The position numbers were made by a program, and so were the translations under genes. From Psychrobacter immobilis (lineage in GTDB: Bacteria; Pseudomonadota; Gammaproteobacteria; Pseudomonadales; Moraxellaceae), in NCBI RefSeq assembly GCF_904846235.1, contig NZ_CAJGZN010000012.1:1-64000 (forward strand): a stretch of 64,000 bases of DNA, written 5' to 3'. The notes below the pieces were generated by a model. It worked only from the letters and a program-made list of their open reading frames with translations, searched no databases and was not told the DNA's origin. Below, piece by piece: positions 46,952-56,081 of the stretch. Numbering within the stretch: position 1 is the first letter of the stretch; each line of letters begins with the position of its first letter.

Positions 46952-48316
46952 TTAGCCAATCCAATTGAGGTACATAGCCAGATGCCCGAATGCTGCAGCC
47001 AATAAAATACTAAGTACCACACGCTCGAACCAAATAATGACCATCTTACCAACGGAGATAGGAATCTCGGTCGCAAGCACGCATGGAATCATGGCTGAGA
47101 AGAACAGCACACTGCTAATGGAGATGACCCCTGCGACATAGCGTGTCAGAATATCTGCCTCACTTAGTAGTAATGCTGGCAGGAACATCTCAGCCAATCC
47201 CGCTGACATGCCTTTGGCAGCGACAAGTGGTTCTGGTAGGCCGCCAAGCCATGTAAAGGGATAAAGAAGTAAGCCTAGGGCATCGAACACCGGCGTATAT
47301 TTTGCTAATAGTAATCCTGTTAAACCGACTGCAATGATGGACGGCACAATGGCGGCTGCCATCGTTAGACCGTCGCGGAAGTTAGACCATAATATTTGTT
47401 TGAGGTCAGTTGCACGGCGGGAAGTGGATAAACCCAAATCAAATGCTGCAGCCAACCGTGTACCACGTTTATGGTTTAAAGCGGGGCGTTCGACATGATC
47501 GTCAAAGAGACTGATAGGCGGAATACGAGCAGTAATTGCAGTAACAATAAAAGTAATCACTAGCGTAGACCAAAAGAACACATTCCAGAACTCCATCAGG
47601 CCAAGCGTTTTGGCAACAATCACCATAAACGCCGCTGATACAGTCGAAAACCCAGTCGCAATGATAATGGCTTCACGCGCTGAATATTGCTTTTGCAAGT
47701 ACACACGATTGGTGATGAGCAATCCAATAGAGTAGCTACCGACAAAGGAGGCCACGGCATCAATCGCTGATGAACCTGGGGTCTTCCAAATAGGTTTCAT
47801 GATTGGCTGCATGAGCACACCAACCATTTCTAATAAGCCAAAGCCAACCAAGAAGGCCAATATTAGTGCCCCAAGCGGTACAATCATGCCGACTGGTAAG
47901 GCCAGTTTTTCAAACAGAAACGGCAGCATGTCCTTTTCCATCATAAAGGTAGGCGCTATGTCAGCCACATACATCACTGCCAACATCAGACCAATGACCT
48001 TGAAACCAGTCATAATCATATGGGTGATATTTTTGCGCCATGAGCCATCGATAAATGGCTTACTCACGCCATAGAGCATGAGTAAAAATAATAGCGTCAC
48101 GGACAAGGTATGCTGTTGAGTGACTAGATAGGTTGCGCCATGATCGAACAAAATCGTGCTTTTCTCGCCAATGGTAAACGGCACAAAAAACATCACCAAA
48201 CCGATCGCACTGAATACGATAAGCTGTATTAAAGCAATAGGGGTTGATAGTAGTTTTTTCGATGATGTCGTTGTATTTTCATCGTTCAGACTAGATGTCG
48301 TATTTTGCTCAATCAT
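46952..48316 (-). CDS. YjiH family membrane protein, probable histidine-related transporter
   Basis: A 454-residue polytopic inner-membrane protein with about ten or eleven helices (LIQLIVFSAIGLVMFFVPF, LSVTLLFLLMLYGVS, VGMIVPLGALILAFLVGFGLLEMVGVLMQPIM). Gate-domain-like (nucleoside recognition) segments occur twice: around SSAIDAVASFVGSYSIGLLITNR and near TWLGGLPEPLVAAKGMSAG. YjiH proteins are found next to hut genes. The location between hutU and hutH strongly suggests a role in uptake or export of histidine or a pathway intermediate. AGGAGG precedes the ATG. Direct transport evidence is lacking. Confidence 0.82.
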   Translation of the reverse strand: MIEQNTTSSLNDENTTTSSKKLLSTPIALIQLIVFSAIGLVMFFVPFTIGEKSTILFDHGATYLVTQQHTLSVTLLFLLMLYGVSKPFIDGSWRKNITHMIMTGFKVIGLMLAVMYVADIAPTFMMEKDMLPFLFEKLALPVGMIVPLGALILAFLVGFGLLEMVGVLMQPIMKPIWKTPGSSAIDAVASFVGSYSIGLLITNRVYLQKQYSAREAIIIATGFSTVSAAFMVIVAKTLGLMEFWNVFFWSTLVITFIVTAITARIPPISLFDDHVERPALNHKRGTRLAAAFDLGLSTSRRATDLKQILWSNFRDGLTMAAAIVPSIIAVGLTGLLLAKYTPVFDALGLLLYPFTWLGGLPEPLVAAKGMSAGLAEMFLPALLLSEADILTRYVAGVISISSVLFFSAMIPCVLATEIPISVGKMVIIWFERVVLSILLAAAFGHLAMYLNWIG

Positions 48317-48386
48317 ATTATCCTCCTTGATAAGACGCCGATTATGTCCTTATACCCAGCTACAGCGTATAAGAACAAGGGACAAA

Positions 48387-50105
48387 CTATTTAATCATTG
48401 GCAAATTTAGACCATAGTCTTTCGCTGTTTTAATCGCCAACTCATAACCTGCATCTGCATGACGCATGACGCCTGAGCCGCAATCATTGACAAGCACGCG
48501 TGACAATCTTTTGGCTGCGGCGTCAGTACCATCCGCGACGATGACCATGCCTGAGTGCTGCGAGTAGCCCATGCCGACACCGCCGCCATGATGCAGTGAT
48601 ACCCAAGTTGCGCCACCAGCGACATTGAGCATACCGTTCAATAGTGCCCAATCAGATACTGCGTCTGAACCATCTTTCATGCTCTCTGTTTCGCGGTTTG
48701 GACTGGCGACAGAGCCCGTATCCAAATGGTCACGACCAATGACGATTGGGCCTTTTAGCTCACCATTCTTGACCATTTCATTAAATGCCAAACCTGCTTT
48801 GTCACGTTCACCAAGACCTAACCAACAGATACGAGCAGGCAAACCTTGGAATTGAATACGTTCCTTTGCCATATCTAACCAGCGATGGATATGTTTATTT
48901 TCAGGGAATAGCTCTTTAATTTTTTGATCAGTCTTATAGATATCTTCTGGATCGCCTGATAACGCTACCCAGCGGAATGGACCTTTACCTTGGCAAAATA
49001 GCGGACGAATATACGCAGGGACAAAACCTGGGAAATTAAAGGCATCTTTGACACCTTCATCAAAAGCGACCTGACGGATGTTATTACCGTAATCAGTCGC
49101 TGGAATGTCCATCGCTTGCAAGTCTAAAATCGCTTGGACGTGTACGGCACAAGACTGAGCAGCGGCTTTGGTCAATGCTGCATGTTGCTCTGGATCTTCT
49201 TGGGCGGCTTTCCATTCCTCTACTGTCCAACCGCTTGGTAGATAGCCATTAATCAAATCATGCGCTGAGGTCTGATCAGTGACCAAATCAGGCTTCATGC
49301 CACCAGCGTTAGCGCGCTTGACCATCTCAGGCAAGATATCTGCGGCATTACCAAGTAGGGCGATAGAGACAGCTTCGCCAGCGTCAGTATGTTGTTTGAT
49401 TAGCTCATAAGCGTGGTCAAGATTGTCCGCTTGCTTATCGACATAACCCGTGCGCAAACGGAAATCGATGCTAGACTGCTGACACTCGATGTTTAACGAA
49501 GTCGCACCTGCAAAGGTAGCAGCTAATGGCTGTGCGCCGCCCATACCGCCTAGACCAGCGGTCAAAATCCAACGACCCGCCCAGCTACCGTCATAATGCT
49601 GACGACCCGCCTCCACAAAAGTCTCATACGTACCTTGAACGATGCCTTGCGTGCCGATATAAATCCAGCTACCTGCAGTCATTTGACCATACATAAATAG
49701 GTCTTTGCGATCGAGCTCGTTGAAGTGCTCCCACGTTGCCCAGCGCGGTACAAGGTTGGAGTTAGCAATCAAGACACGCGGTGCGTTTTCGTGTGTTTGA
49801 AACACGCCGACTGGTTTACCAGACTGTACTAGCAACGTCTCATCATCTTCTAATTCTTTTAGTGATTCTAAGATTTGATCATAGCTTTCCCAGTTACGGG
49901 CTGCGCGTCCGATACCACCGTAGACGACCAGGCTTTTTGGGTTTTCTGCCACATCAGGATGCAGGTTGTTTTGCAGCATACGATAAGGTGCTTCGGTCAG
50001 CCAGCTTTTGCAATGTAGCGTGCTACCAGTAGGCGCAGCAATATTACGGCTCTCATCACGGCGAGTCAGCTTAGTCTCTTTGTTGGTTCCATTGTCAGTA
50101 GTCAT
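48387..50105 (-). CDS. hutU: Urocanate hydratase
   Basis: HutU (572 aa) converts urocanate to imidazolonepropionate with tightly bound NAD+. Family motifs: [66 protein letters not shown] (NAD-binding), and [23 protein letters not shown] with the active-site Cys; [23 protein letters not shown] near the end. ATG 50105 has AAGGA 9 bp upstream; the ATG at 50111 is too close. First gene of the hut transcript and divergent from hutC. Confidence 0.96.
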   Translation of the reverse strand: MTTDNGTNKETKLTRRDESRNIAAPTGSTLHCKSWLTEAPYRMLQNNLHPDVAENPKSLVVYGGIGRAARNWESYDQILESLKELEDDETLLVQSGKPVGVFQTHENAPRVLIANSNLVPRWATWEHFNELDRKDLFMYGQMTAGSWIYIGTQGIVQGTYETFVEAGRQHYDGSWAGRWILTAGLGGMGGAQPLAATFAGATSLNIECQQSSIDFRLRTGYVDKQADNLDHAYELIKQHTDAGEAVSIALLGNAADILPEMVKRANAGGMKPDLVTDQTSAHDLINGYLPSGWTVEEWKAAQEDPEQHAALTKAAAQSCAVHVQAILDLQAMDIPATDYGNNIRQVAFDEGVKDAFNFPGFVPAYIRPLFCQGKGPFRWVALSGDPEDIYKTDQKIKELFPENKHIHRWLDMAKERIQFQGLPARICWLGLGERDKAGLAFNEMVKNGELKGPIVIGRDHLDTGSVASPNRETESMKDGSDAVSDWALLNGMLNVAGGATWVSLHHGGGVGMGYSQHSGMVIVADGTDAAAKRLSRVLVNDCGSGVMRHADAGYELAIKTAKDYGLNLPMIK

Positions 50106-50250
50106 GATCATATCCTTGTGATAGCGAATAGGGCGATAAAGTCATCAAAGTAAGTGTCTTACAGTCAGCCTAGATATTCATTGACTAAGTATTCATCTAA
50201 ATTCATAAAAATATCGAATCGATAAAGCAAATTTTCTAGCACTGCTGTAT

Positions 50251-50266
50251 ATTTGTATATACAAAT
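50251..50266. promoter_or_regulatory. Palindromic HutC operator candidate
   Basis: atttgtatatacaaat is a perfect 16-bp palindrome in the 367-bp divergent hutU-hutC region. HutC operators in Pseudomonas and Klebsiella carry the same TTGTATxTACAA core. It would allow autoregulation and control of the hut operon, relieved by urocanate. Nothing else stands out in this intergenic region. Confidence 0.75.
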
Positions 50267-50472
50267 TATCAAAGATACTTTTTTCATGCAAGGTTTTTTT
50301 TCATGAGCTGATTATTTTTGCTATTTACTCAGTCGATTTAGATAACACCGAGTGAGTTGAAAAACGCCCTAGTCAACACTGAACGCTCAGACATTTTGAC
50401 TAAGGCTTGCACGGTGGTCTCGTGATATTATGTGGTCATTCCTATTAGCAAAACTGACGGTCAAAGGCGGAT

Positions 50473-51246
50473 ATGACAAAGACGATTCCGGCGTATCAAC
50501 GCATAAAAAACGCCATACTAGACAACATCCATTCTGGTAAGTGGCAAGCGGGCAACGCAATTTCGACAGAAATGGCACTGGCTGAAGAGTTTGGCGTGTC
50601 AAGAATGACGGTCAACCGTGCGCTAAAAGAGCTGAGCGAGGAGCGGGTGTTAGAGCGTCGGCAAGGGTCGGGCACGTTTGTCGCGCAGCAACAGTTCAAT
50701 CATACCTTTGTTGAGGTACGCAACATCGCTGAGGATTTAAAGTCTGCCAATCGTGATTATGAGGCACAGGTCGTGAGTAAGCGTGCTATTACGGCTGATA
50801 TGCTCGATAATGAATTGTGTCGTAAGTTTGGTATTAGTGAAGGGGCTGTGATTGATGAAGAGTCTGTGCCTGTTAACACAAGCGCTCAGACAGATGCTAG
50901 TGATGAAGCTCTCCTGTATGAAGTAAAAATCATTCACTTTGCCGATGGTCAGCCCATACAGTTTGAAGAACGCTGGGTCGATGCCAAAAAAGTGCCGAAG
51001 TTTATCGATCAGGACTTTAGTGTGGTCAATACCAGTGATTACTTAATTGCCAAAAGTCCTCTAGAGAGTGGTAGCTATACCATCCGAGCATTGGCAGCCC
51101 CTGATGAAATAGCTGAATTTTTACAAATTGCGCCGCAGTCACCAACGCTTGTGTTGCGCCGGCAGACCTATTCGGCTGGCCAAGTCGTTACCTTTGTAAA
51201 AATGTGGCATGCGGGTGATCGCTATCAGTTCTCAGGCGAATTGTAG
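50473..51246 (+). CDS. hutC: Histidine utilisation repressor HutC (GntR/UTRA)
   Basis: A 257-residue GntR-family repressor. The winged helix is residues ~1-70 (YQRIKNAILDNIHSGKWQAGNAISTEMALAEEFGVSRMTVNRALKELSEERVLERRQGSGTFVA), and the C-terminal UTRA domain (from ~95) binds urocanate (IHFADGQPIQFEERWVDA, VLRRQTYSAGQVVTF). Divergent from hutU with a palindromic operator between them. Its stop is 4 bp before a 107-bp repeat. Confidence 0.93.
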   Translation: MTKTIPAYQRIKNAILDNIHSGKWQAGNAISTEMALAEEFGVSRMTVNRALKELSEERVLERRQGSGTFVAQQQFNHTFVEVRNIAEDLKSANRDYEAQVVSKRAITADMLDNELCRKFGISEGAVIDEESVPVNTSAQTDASDEALLYEVKIIHFADGQPIQFEERWVDAKKVPKFIDQDFSVVNTSDYLIAKSPLESGSYTIRALAAPDEIAEFLQIAPQSPTLVLRRQTYSAGQVVTFVKMWHAGDRYQFSGEL

Positions 51247-51250
51247 CAGA

Positions 51251-51357
51251 TATAGTCAAGCCTATATAAATCCGCTACATCGTTATCCTCGCTAAGCATA
51301 CTAATGTATAACTTGCACTCGGTTTCCTTGTATCGAAATTATATTGAACTGACTATA
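51251..51357 (+). repeat. 107-bp dispersed repeat (copy 4)
   Basis: tatagtcaag to gactata, exactly 107 bp with terminal inverted repeat tatagtca/tgactata. Nearly identical to the reverse complement of copy 1 (38011-38117), and sharing ends and the ctcggtttccttgta core with the copies at 40119 and 46752. It begins 4 bp after the hutC stop. Confidence 0.85.
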
Positions 51358-51675
51358 GCTTACGTATGCTCACTGATTGTGTACGTTTTTCTGTCTAAAG
51401 TGAGATACTATATCCATAAGCTGCTATTTAATAAGATAGCAATTGGTGTTAATTAAACTCGCCAGAATATTTGAACAATCGTTAAAAATTAAAATATAAT
51501 ATAGAAACAGTATTGAAAAATAGCCCAAATAGCCTCAAATCGGGCAACCAAAGCCGAATATCATAGAAGAGCTTATATTGTTCTTCTGTATCGGCTTGTC
51601 CTATTTATTAGCACCGTATACTTTATTAGCATTATGTGTTTTTACTTTATTCATTCACTCTTATAAGGACGTCTT
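51358..51675. other. Intergenic region before the amino acid ABC transporter
   Basis: 318 AT-rich bases with no gene. An imperfect inverted repeat (agccgaatatcatagaaga about 51551-51569 against tcttctgtatcggct about 51583-51597) could be a leader hairpin. The promoter of the ABC transporter should lie here; no clear boxes are assigned. Confidence 0.4.
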
Positions 51676-52512
51676 ATGAAACGTCGTACTCTTTTAGCCC
51701 TTGCCGCCAGCACTATGCTCCTTGCCGCTTGTGGTCAATCTACTACCAACGAAGCCGATACCAGTGCAACTGACAGCGCTGCAACAGGCGGTTCTGATTT
51801 GCTACAACGTATCAACAACGGCGGCACCATCAACGTCGGTACAGAGGGTACTTATCCTCCGTTCACGTACCATGATGAGAGTGGTAAACTAACGGGTTAC
51901 GACGTTGAAGTAACGCGTGCAGTAGCGGATAAACTAGGCGTAGACGTTGAGTTTAAAGAAACTCAATGGGATGCGATGCTGGCAGGTTTGGATTCAAAAC
52001 GCTTTGATATGGTGGCTAACCAAGTCAGTTTGACCACGCCTGAGCGTAAAGCAAAGTATGACAAAGCGATGGCTTATAGCTGGTCAGGTGCGGTTGTATT
52101 GGCACCTACTGATGACAACCGTTATAGCTCGTGGGAAGGTCTAAAAGGTCTACGTACGGCGCAATCACTTAGCAGTAACTACGGTGAGCTTGCAGAGCGT
52201 TATGGCGCAGAGATCGTTCCTGTCGATGGTATGGCGCAAGCGATTCAATTAGTGAAGCAAGACCGTGCTGACTTTACGATGAATGACAATCTAGCGGTAT
52301 TGGATTATCTCAAAAAATTTCCAGATTCTAATCTTGAGATTAAGCTAACTGCCCCTGCAAGTGAACAAACAGGTTCAGGCCTAGTGCTTATCAAAGGTGA
52401 TGATGAAGTTGTAGCTAAATTAGATGAAGCAATGGCTGAGTTGGCTGCTGAAGGCACACTCACCAAGCTTAGCGAACAGTTCTTTGGTGCTGATATAAGT
52501 CAACAAAAATAA
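51676..52512 (+). CDS. Polar amino acid ABC transporter, substrate-binding lipoprotein
   Basis: A 278-residue family-3 solute-binding lipoprotein; lipobox LLAAC (Cys 19). After a Thr/Ser linker the domain begins [38 protein letters not shown], the signature of polar amino acid binders; [11 protein letters not shown] and [21 protein letters not shown] match cystine-binding FliY/TcyA-type proteins. Ligand is likely cystine or a polar amino acid, not proven. AAGGAC precedes the ATG. The stop overlaps the permease start (TAATG). Confidence 0.9.
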   Translation: MKRRTLLALAASTMLLAACGQSTTNEADTSATDSAATGGSDLLQRINNGGTINVGTEGTYPPFTYHDESGKLTGYDVEVTRAVADKLGVDVEFKETQWDAMLAGLDSKRFDMVANQVSLTTPERKAKYDKAMAYSWSGAVVLAPTDDNRYSSWEGLKGLRTAQSLSSNYGELAERYGAEIVPVDGMAQAIQLVKQDRADFTMNDNLAVLDYLKKFPDSNLEIKLTAPASEQTGSGLVLIKGDDEVVAKLDEAMAELAAEGTLTKLSEQFFGADISQQK

Positions 52513-53270
52513 TGTCAGTTTCTATCATGTCAGCTTCTGTAATGTCTACATCATGGTTCGCGGACTTATTGGCAGTATTGCCATTTATGAGTCCTGATCG
52601 AGCGCAGATTGTCATCTCGTCGTTTTGGCCAATGCTCAAAGGCGGTATCTATTATTCGATACCGCTGGCATTGATCTCATTTGCGATTGGTATGGCCATT
52701 GCACTGACAGTGGCATTGATTCGTATCATTCCGCGTGCCACTTGGTTCCATGAAATCATTTATCGGCTCGCTCGTGTCTATGTGTCCGCCATTCGCGGTA
52801 CACCGATGCTGGTTCAGCTGTTTATTATTTTCTATGGTCTGCCAAGTGTCGGGGTGAAGCTTGATCCCTTTCCCTCAGCGATTATCGCATTCTCATTGAA
52901 CATCGGTGCTTATGCATCGGAGACAGTGCGTGCTTCGATTTTGTCAATACCAAAAGGGCAGTGGGAAGCAGGCTCGACGGTTGGTTTGACGTATCTACAG
53001 ACTTTTCGTCATGTGATTTTACCGCAGGCGCTTAGAGTATCGGTGCCGCCGTTGTCCAATACCTTTATCAGTCTGGTAAAAGATACCTCACTTGCCTCAC
53101 TGGTACTGGTCACTGAGCTATTCAAACAAGCGCAGATTATCACAGCTCGTAACTATGAGTTTATGCTGGTCTATACAGAAGCGGCAATTATCTACTGGGG
53201 TATCTGTCTGTTCTTGACCTTCATCCAAGGCAAGCTTGAAACGCGCCTTGATCGATATGTGGCAAAATAA
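52512..53270 (+). CDS. Polar amino acid ABC transporter, permease
   Basis: A 252-residue HisM-type permease with about five helices. The segments [58 protein letters not shown] and the EAA loop [41 protein letters not shown] are typical of the His/Glu/Gln/Arg/opine family. The start codon overlaps the binding-protein stop by one base. The single permease gene suggests a homodimer. The N-terminus may begin slightly later (Met codons at 52524 and 52539). Confidence 0.92.
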   Translation: MSVSIMSASVMSTSWFADLLAVLPFMSPDRAQIVISSFWPMLKGGIYYSIPLALISFAIGMAIALTVALIRIIPRATWFHEIIYRLARVYVSAIRGTPMLVQLFIIFYGLPSVGVKLDPFPSAIIAFSLNIGAYASETVRASILSIPKGQWEAGSTVGLTYLQTFRHVILPQALRVSVPPLSNTFISLVKDTSLASLVLVTELFKQAQIITARNYEFMLVYTEAAIIYWGICLFLTFIQGKLETRLDRYVAK

Positions 53271-53329
53271 GCTACGTAGTAAAATAAGTTATGGCTCAAT
53301 AAACACGCCCTAGCACAACAGGAATTTTT

Positions 53330-54073
53330 ATGATCAAAGTCACTAATATTCATAAAGCCTTCGGTGGCAATCAGGTGCTAAAAGGCATCGACTTGACCAT
53401 TAATAAAGGTAAAGTGGTCGTAATATTAGGACCTTCAGGATCGGGTAAAACCACCTTTTTGCGTTGTTTAAATGCGCTAGAGATTCCTGATCAAGGTGTG
53501 ATTGCTTTTGATGATGATAGCTTGAGCGTCGACTTTGCGACTAAGCCAAGTAAAAAAACGCTACTAGCTTTACAGCGTAAATCAGGCATGGTGTTTCAGT
53601 CTTATAACTTGTTTCCACATAAGACAGCCATTGAAAACTTGATGCTTGGGCCTACGGTCGTACAAGGGCAGAGCAAAGCGCAAGCCCGTGAGCAGGCATT
53701 GGTACTACTTGAGAAAGTTGGACTGTCGGATAAAGCGGATCTCTATCCGTTCCAGCTATCTGGTGGTCAGCAGCAGCGTATTGGTATTGCCCGTGCGCTT
53801 GCTATTGAGCCATCGCTCTTACTGTTTGATGAGCCAACCTCTGCACTTGACCCAGAGTTGGTACAGGATGTGCTTGAGACAATGAAGCAGCTCGCCTCTG
53901 AAGGTTGGACGATGGTCGTAGTGACTCACGAAATCAACTTTGCCCGCGATGTTGCCGATCATGTTGTACTGATTGAGGATGGTCATGTGGTTGAAGAAGG
54001 CAGTGCCAAGCAGCTGTTTGAAGACTCAAAGCATCCGCGTACGCAGGCATTTTTGCAACGTATTGAGCAGTAA
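53330..54073 (+). CDS. Polar amino acid ABC transporter, ATP-binding protein
   Basis: A 247-residue ATPase of the GlnQ/TcyN family. Walker A is GPSGSGKTT, the signature LSGGQQQRIGIARALA, Walker B LLLFDEPTSALD, and the H-loop THEINFARDVADH. AGGAA precedes the ATG, and a terminator follows. With the two preceding genes it completes a typical uptake system. The proximity to hut is suggestive of histidine-related uptake, but the binding protein looks more cystine-like. Confidence 0.93.
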   Translation: MIKVTNIHKAFGGNQVLKGIDLTINKGKVVVILGPSGSGKTTFLRCLNALEIPDQGVIAFDDDSLSVDFATKPSKKTLLALQRKSGMVFQSYNLFPHKTAIENLMLGPTVVQGQSKAQAREQALVLLEKVGLSDKADLYPFQLSGGQQQRIGIARALAIEPSLLLFDEPTSALDPELVQDVLETMKQLASEGWTMVVVTHEINFARDVADHVVLIEDGHVVEEGSAKQLFEDSKHPRTQAFLQRIEQ

Positions 54074-54106
54074 AAACGTTTGTTTTTGCGTAAGTAATAA
54101 AAAAAG

Positions 54107-54143
54107 AAGCTCCAATCATGATGCCATGGTTGGGGCTTTTTTT
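54107..54143 (+). terminator. Terminator after the ABC transporter
   Basis: Arms aagctccaatcatg and catggttggggctt (two mismatches that are G-U compatible) with a short loop and T7. It sits between convergent genes. Confidence 0.85.
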
Positions 54144-54185
54144 ATCGCAATAAATAGGACGTATTTCAAATGAATAGACAGTAAA

Positions 54186-55139
54186 CTATATTTTTTGTCG
54201 TTGCTTTAACCAGCGAGGTACGCGAGTGGCGGTACCGTTCAACACAGCATTCAACAAAGCCGCCAGCAAAATGAGCGCCACACCCAGATATTGAATCCAA
54301 GACAAAGATTGATGCAATAATAGCATGGCAAGTGCAATCGCAGTCAACGGTTCAAAAATCGTAAATACCGATGCACGAGTGGCGGGCAGCTTCTCCAATG
54401 CCTTCATATATAGCCCAAATGGCACGACGGTTCCCAGCAGTGATAATCCCAAAACATAGCCCCAAGTCATTAAGGGGAGATCTAATAGCTGATTATAAGT
54501 GTTATAGGTCTCAGGCAAGAGCAGTAGTACGCCAGCACTAATGATAATGGAAGTGAAAAACACCAAAGGGGCAGGGTGAGCGTAATGCATTGCGCGCTTG
54601 CCCAATACGCCATATAACGAATAACACATTCCTGCTGATAGACCGAGTAAAATCCCCCAGTTAACTTTCGCTTGCTCGCCTAACATCGTCAATCCAACAC
54701 CAAATACTGCCATTAGTGCTAGCAACACTGATTTCCGAGTGATGGACTCGCTCAGTAAGAACTTCGAGAACAATAAGCTAAATACAGGCGCGGTATAGAG
54801 CAATGCAACGGCAGGGCCAGCACCGACATAACTGACCGCAAAAAAATAGCAGACCGACATGCCAAGGACACCTATCAACGACTGCATCGCCAGTCCAAGC
54901 CACTGTTTTGGCTGTAATTTGATAAGGTGTGGCCACAGTGTTGGTAGCATGGCTAAAATGATAAAGGCCGCTGTGATAATGCGTAATATGGTTACTTGCC
55001 ACCCACTAAATCCAATTTGGTTGAGATAGGTCGAGAATATACCCAACGTACCCCAACAAATAGCAGCCGTGATGATTTGAATGGTGCCTAGCCATGATTG
55101 ATGCGAGTGGTTCGTCATTCCGTTGTCGATGTTTGCCAT
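54186..55139 (-). CDS. EamA/DMT family transporter
   Basis: A 317-residue drug/metabolite transporter with ten helices in two EamA repeats (IQIITAAICWGTLGIFSTYLNQIG and NWGILLGLSAGMCYSLYGVLGKRAM are the starts of each half; GLALLYTAP-like AVALLYTAPVFSLLFSKFLLSE and RASVFTIFEPLTAIALAMLLL are the conserved ends). Likely exports amino acids or small metabolites. Convergent with the ABC transporter genes. Confidence 0.9.
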   Translation of the reverse strand: MANIDNGMTNHSHQSWLGTIQIITAAICWGTLGIFSTYLNQIGFSGWQVTILRIITAAFIILAMLPTLWPHLIKLQPKQWLGLAMQSLIGVLGMSVCYFFAVSYVGAGPAVALLYTAPVFSLLFSKFLLSESITRKSVLLALMAVFGVGLTMLGEQAKVNWGILLGLSAGMCYSLYGVLGKRAMHYAHPAPLVFFTSIIISAGVLLLLPETYNTYNQLLDLPLMTWGYVLGLSLLGTVVPFGLYMKALEKLPATRASVFTIFEPLTAIALAMLLLHQSLSWIQYLGVALILLAALLNAVLNGTATRVPRWLKQRQKI

Positions 55140-55223
55140 ACTGTTTTCTTCTTACGCTCTAAGTGACACAAGATGTTGTAAGATTGCTATTGATACAATC
55201 TCTCCAAGCAATGCTAAAATAAG

Positions 55224-55253
55224 AAAAGACAACCGGTTCAAGGGCTGTCTTTT
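55224..55253 (-). terminator. Likely terminator downstream of trpG
   Basis: Arms aaaagaca and tgtctttt with an extended partly paired middle. Read on the minus strand it has T-rich flanks after the stem and lies 108 bp beyond the trpG stop. Confidence 0.55.
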
Positions 55254-55361
55254 GTTTATTATTTTCAGTCTATCACTAAAAGATAATAAATGACTACTAG
55301 GGCATGGTCTAAATTTAATCGACTGTCATTTAAAATAGAAGGCGTGGCTGAATAGTAGTGC

Positions 55362-56009
55362 TTACACCTGCAATAAAAAGTTACTCAGCAATCGCTTAGC
55401 GCCCTCAGTGGCAAACGACTCAGGATGAAACTGTACGCCTTGGATTGGGTACTCTTTGTGCGCCAGTCCCATAATCTCATCACCAGTCAATGCTGACTCA
55501 GCAAAGCTCAATTCAGCACGGTTGTCATTAGCGACTACCGAGGTAATTGTCAGACAGCTTGGTATGGTGTCGGCTTTTACCACCAGTGAGTGATAGCGCA
55601 TGATCTCAAGCTCTTGTGGTAAGCCTTGATAGATACCTGAATTATCATGGCGAATCGATGAGACTTTGCCATGCATCGGCACACTAGCGCGTACCACATC
55701 ACCGCCAAATACATGAGCAATACCTTGCATACCCAAGCAAACGCCTAGTAGCGGCACAGTTTTGCCTAGTGTTTCAATGACCTCGCTACAGATACCAAAG
55801 TACGCGGGATCGTCAGGAGAGCCAGGGCCAGGTGAGATAATTATTCTATCAAGATTCATCGCTTGCACATCTGCTAAGGTAATTTCGTTATTGCGTTTAA
55901 CGATGACGCTGGCTTCTTCATCACTGTCTAAGGTTTGTAAAATCTCGCCCACATACTGGTAGAGGTTAAAGGTAAATGAGTCGTAGTTATCGATAATTAA
56001 AACATTCAT
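55362..56009 (-). CDS. trpG: Anthranilate synthase glutamine amidotransferase component (TrpG)
   Basis: A 215-residue class I glutamine amidotransferase that provides ammonia to TrpE (and possibly to PabB). The opening NYDSFTFNLYQYV, the oxyanion/nucleophile GVCLGMQG with C91, MHGKVS, and the His-Glu in QFHPESFATEG are all present. It is 72 bp downstream of trpE on the same strand. In many gammaproteobacteria one TrpG/PabA serves both tryptophan and folate synthesis. Confidence 0.92.
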   Translation of the reverse strand: MNVLIIDNYDSFTFNLYQYVGEILQTLDSDEEASVIVKRNNEITLADVQAMNLDRIIISPGPGSPDDPAYFGICSEVIETLGKTVPLLGVCLGMQGIAHVFGGDVVRASVPMHGKVSSIRHDNSGIYQGLPQELEIMRYHSLVVKADTIPSCLTITSVVANDNRAELSFAESALTGDEIMGLAHKEYPIQGVQFHPESFATEGAKRLLSNFLLQV

Positions 56010-56081
56010 GGGTCATAAACTCTTTTGTGAAAATATAGCTAGGTAAAATATGGTCAATTTATGCAATACGTTTAGCTTCAA

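Noticed and set aside
51251-51357. Repeat copy 4 as the hutC terminator
   Set aside because: It has no T-run and only 7-8 bp terminal pairing far apart; the match to other copies explains it better as a mobile-type repeat.
51676-54073. ABC transporter as a dedicated histidine uptake system
   Set aside because: It follows hutC but is separated by a repeat and its binding protein looks cystine/polar amino acid type; no direct support for histidine.
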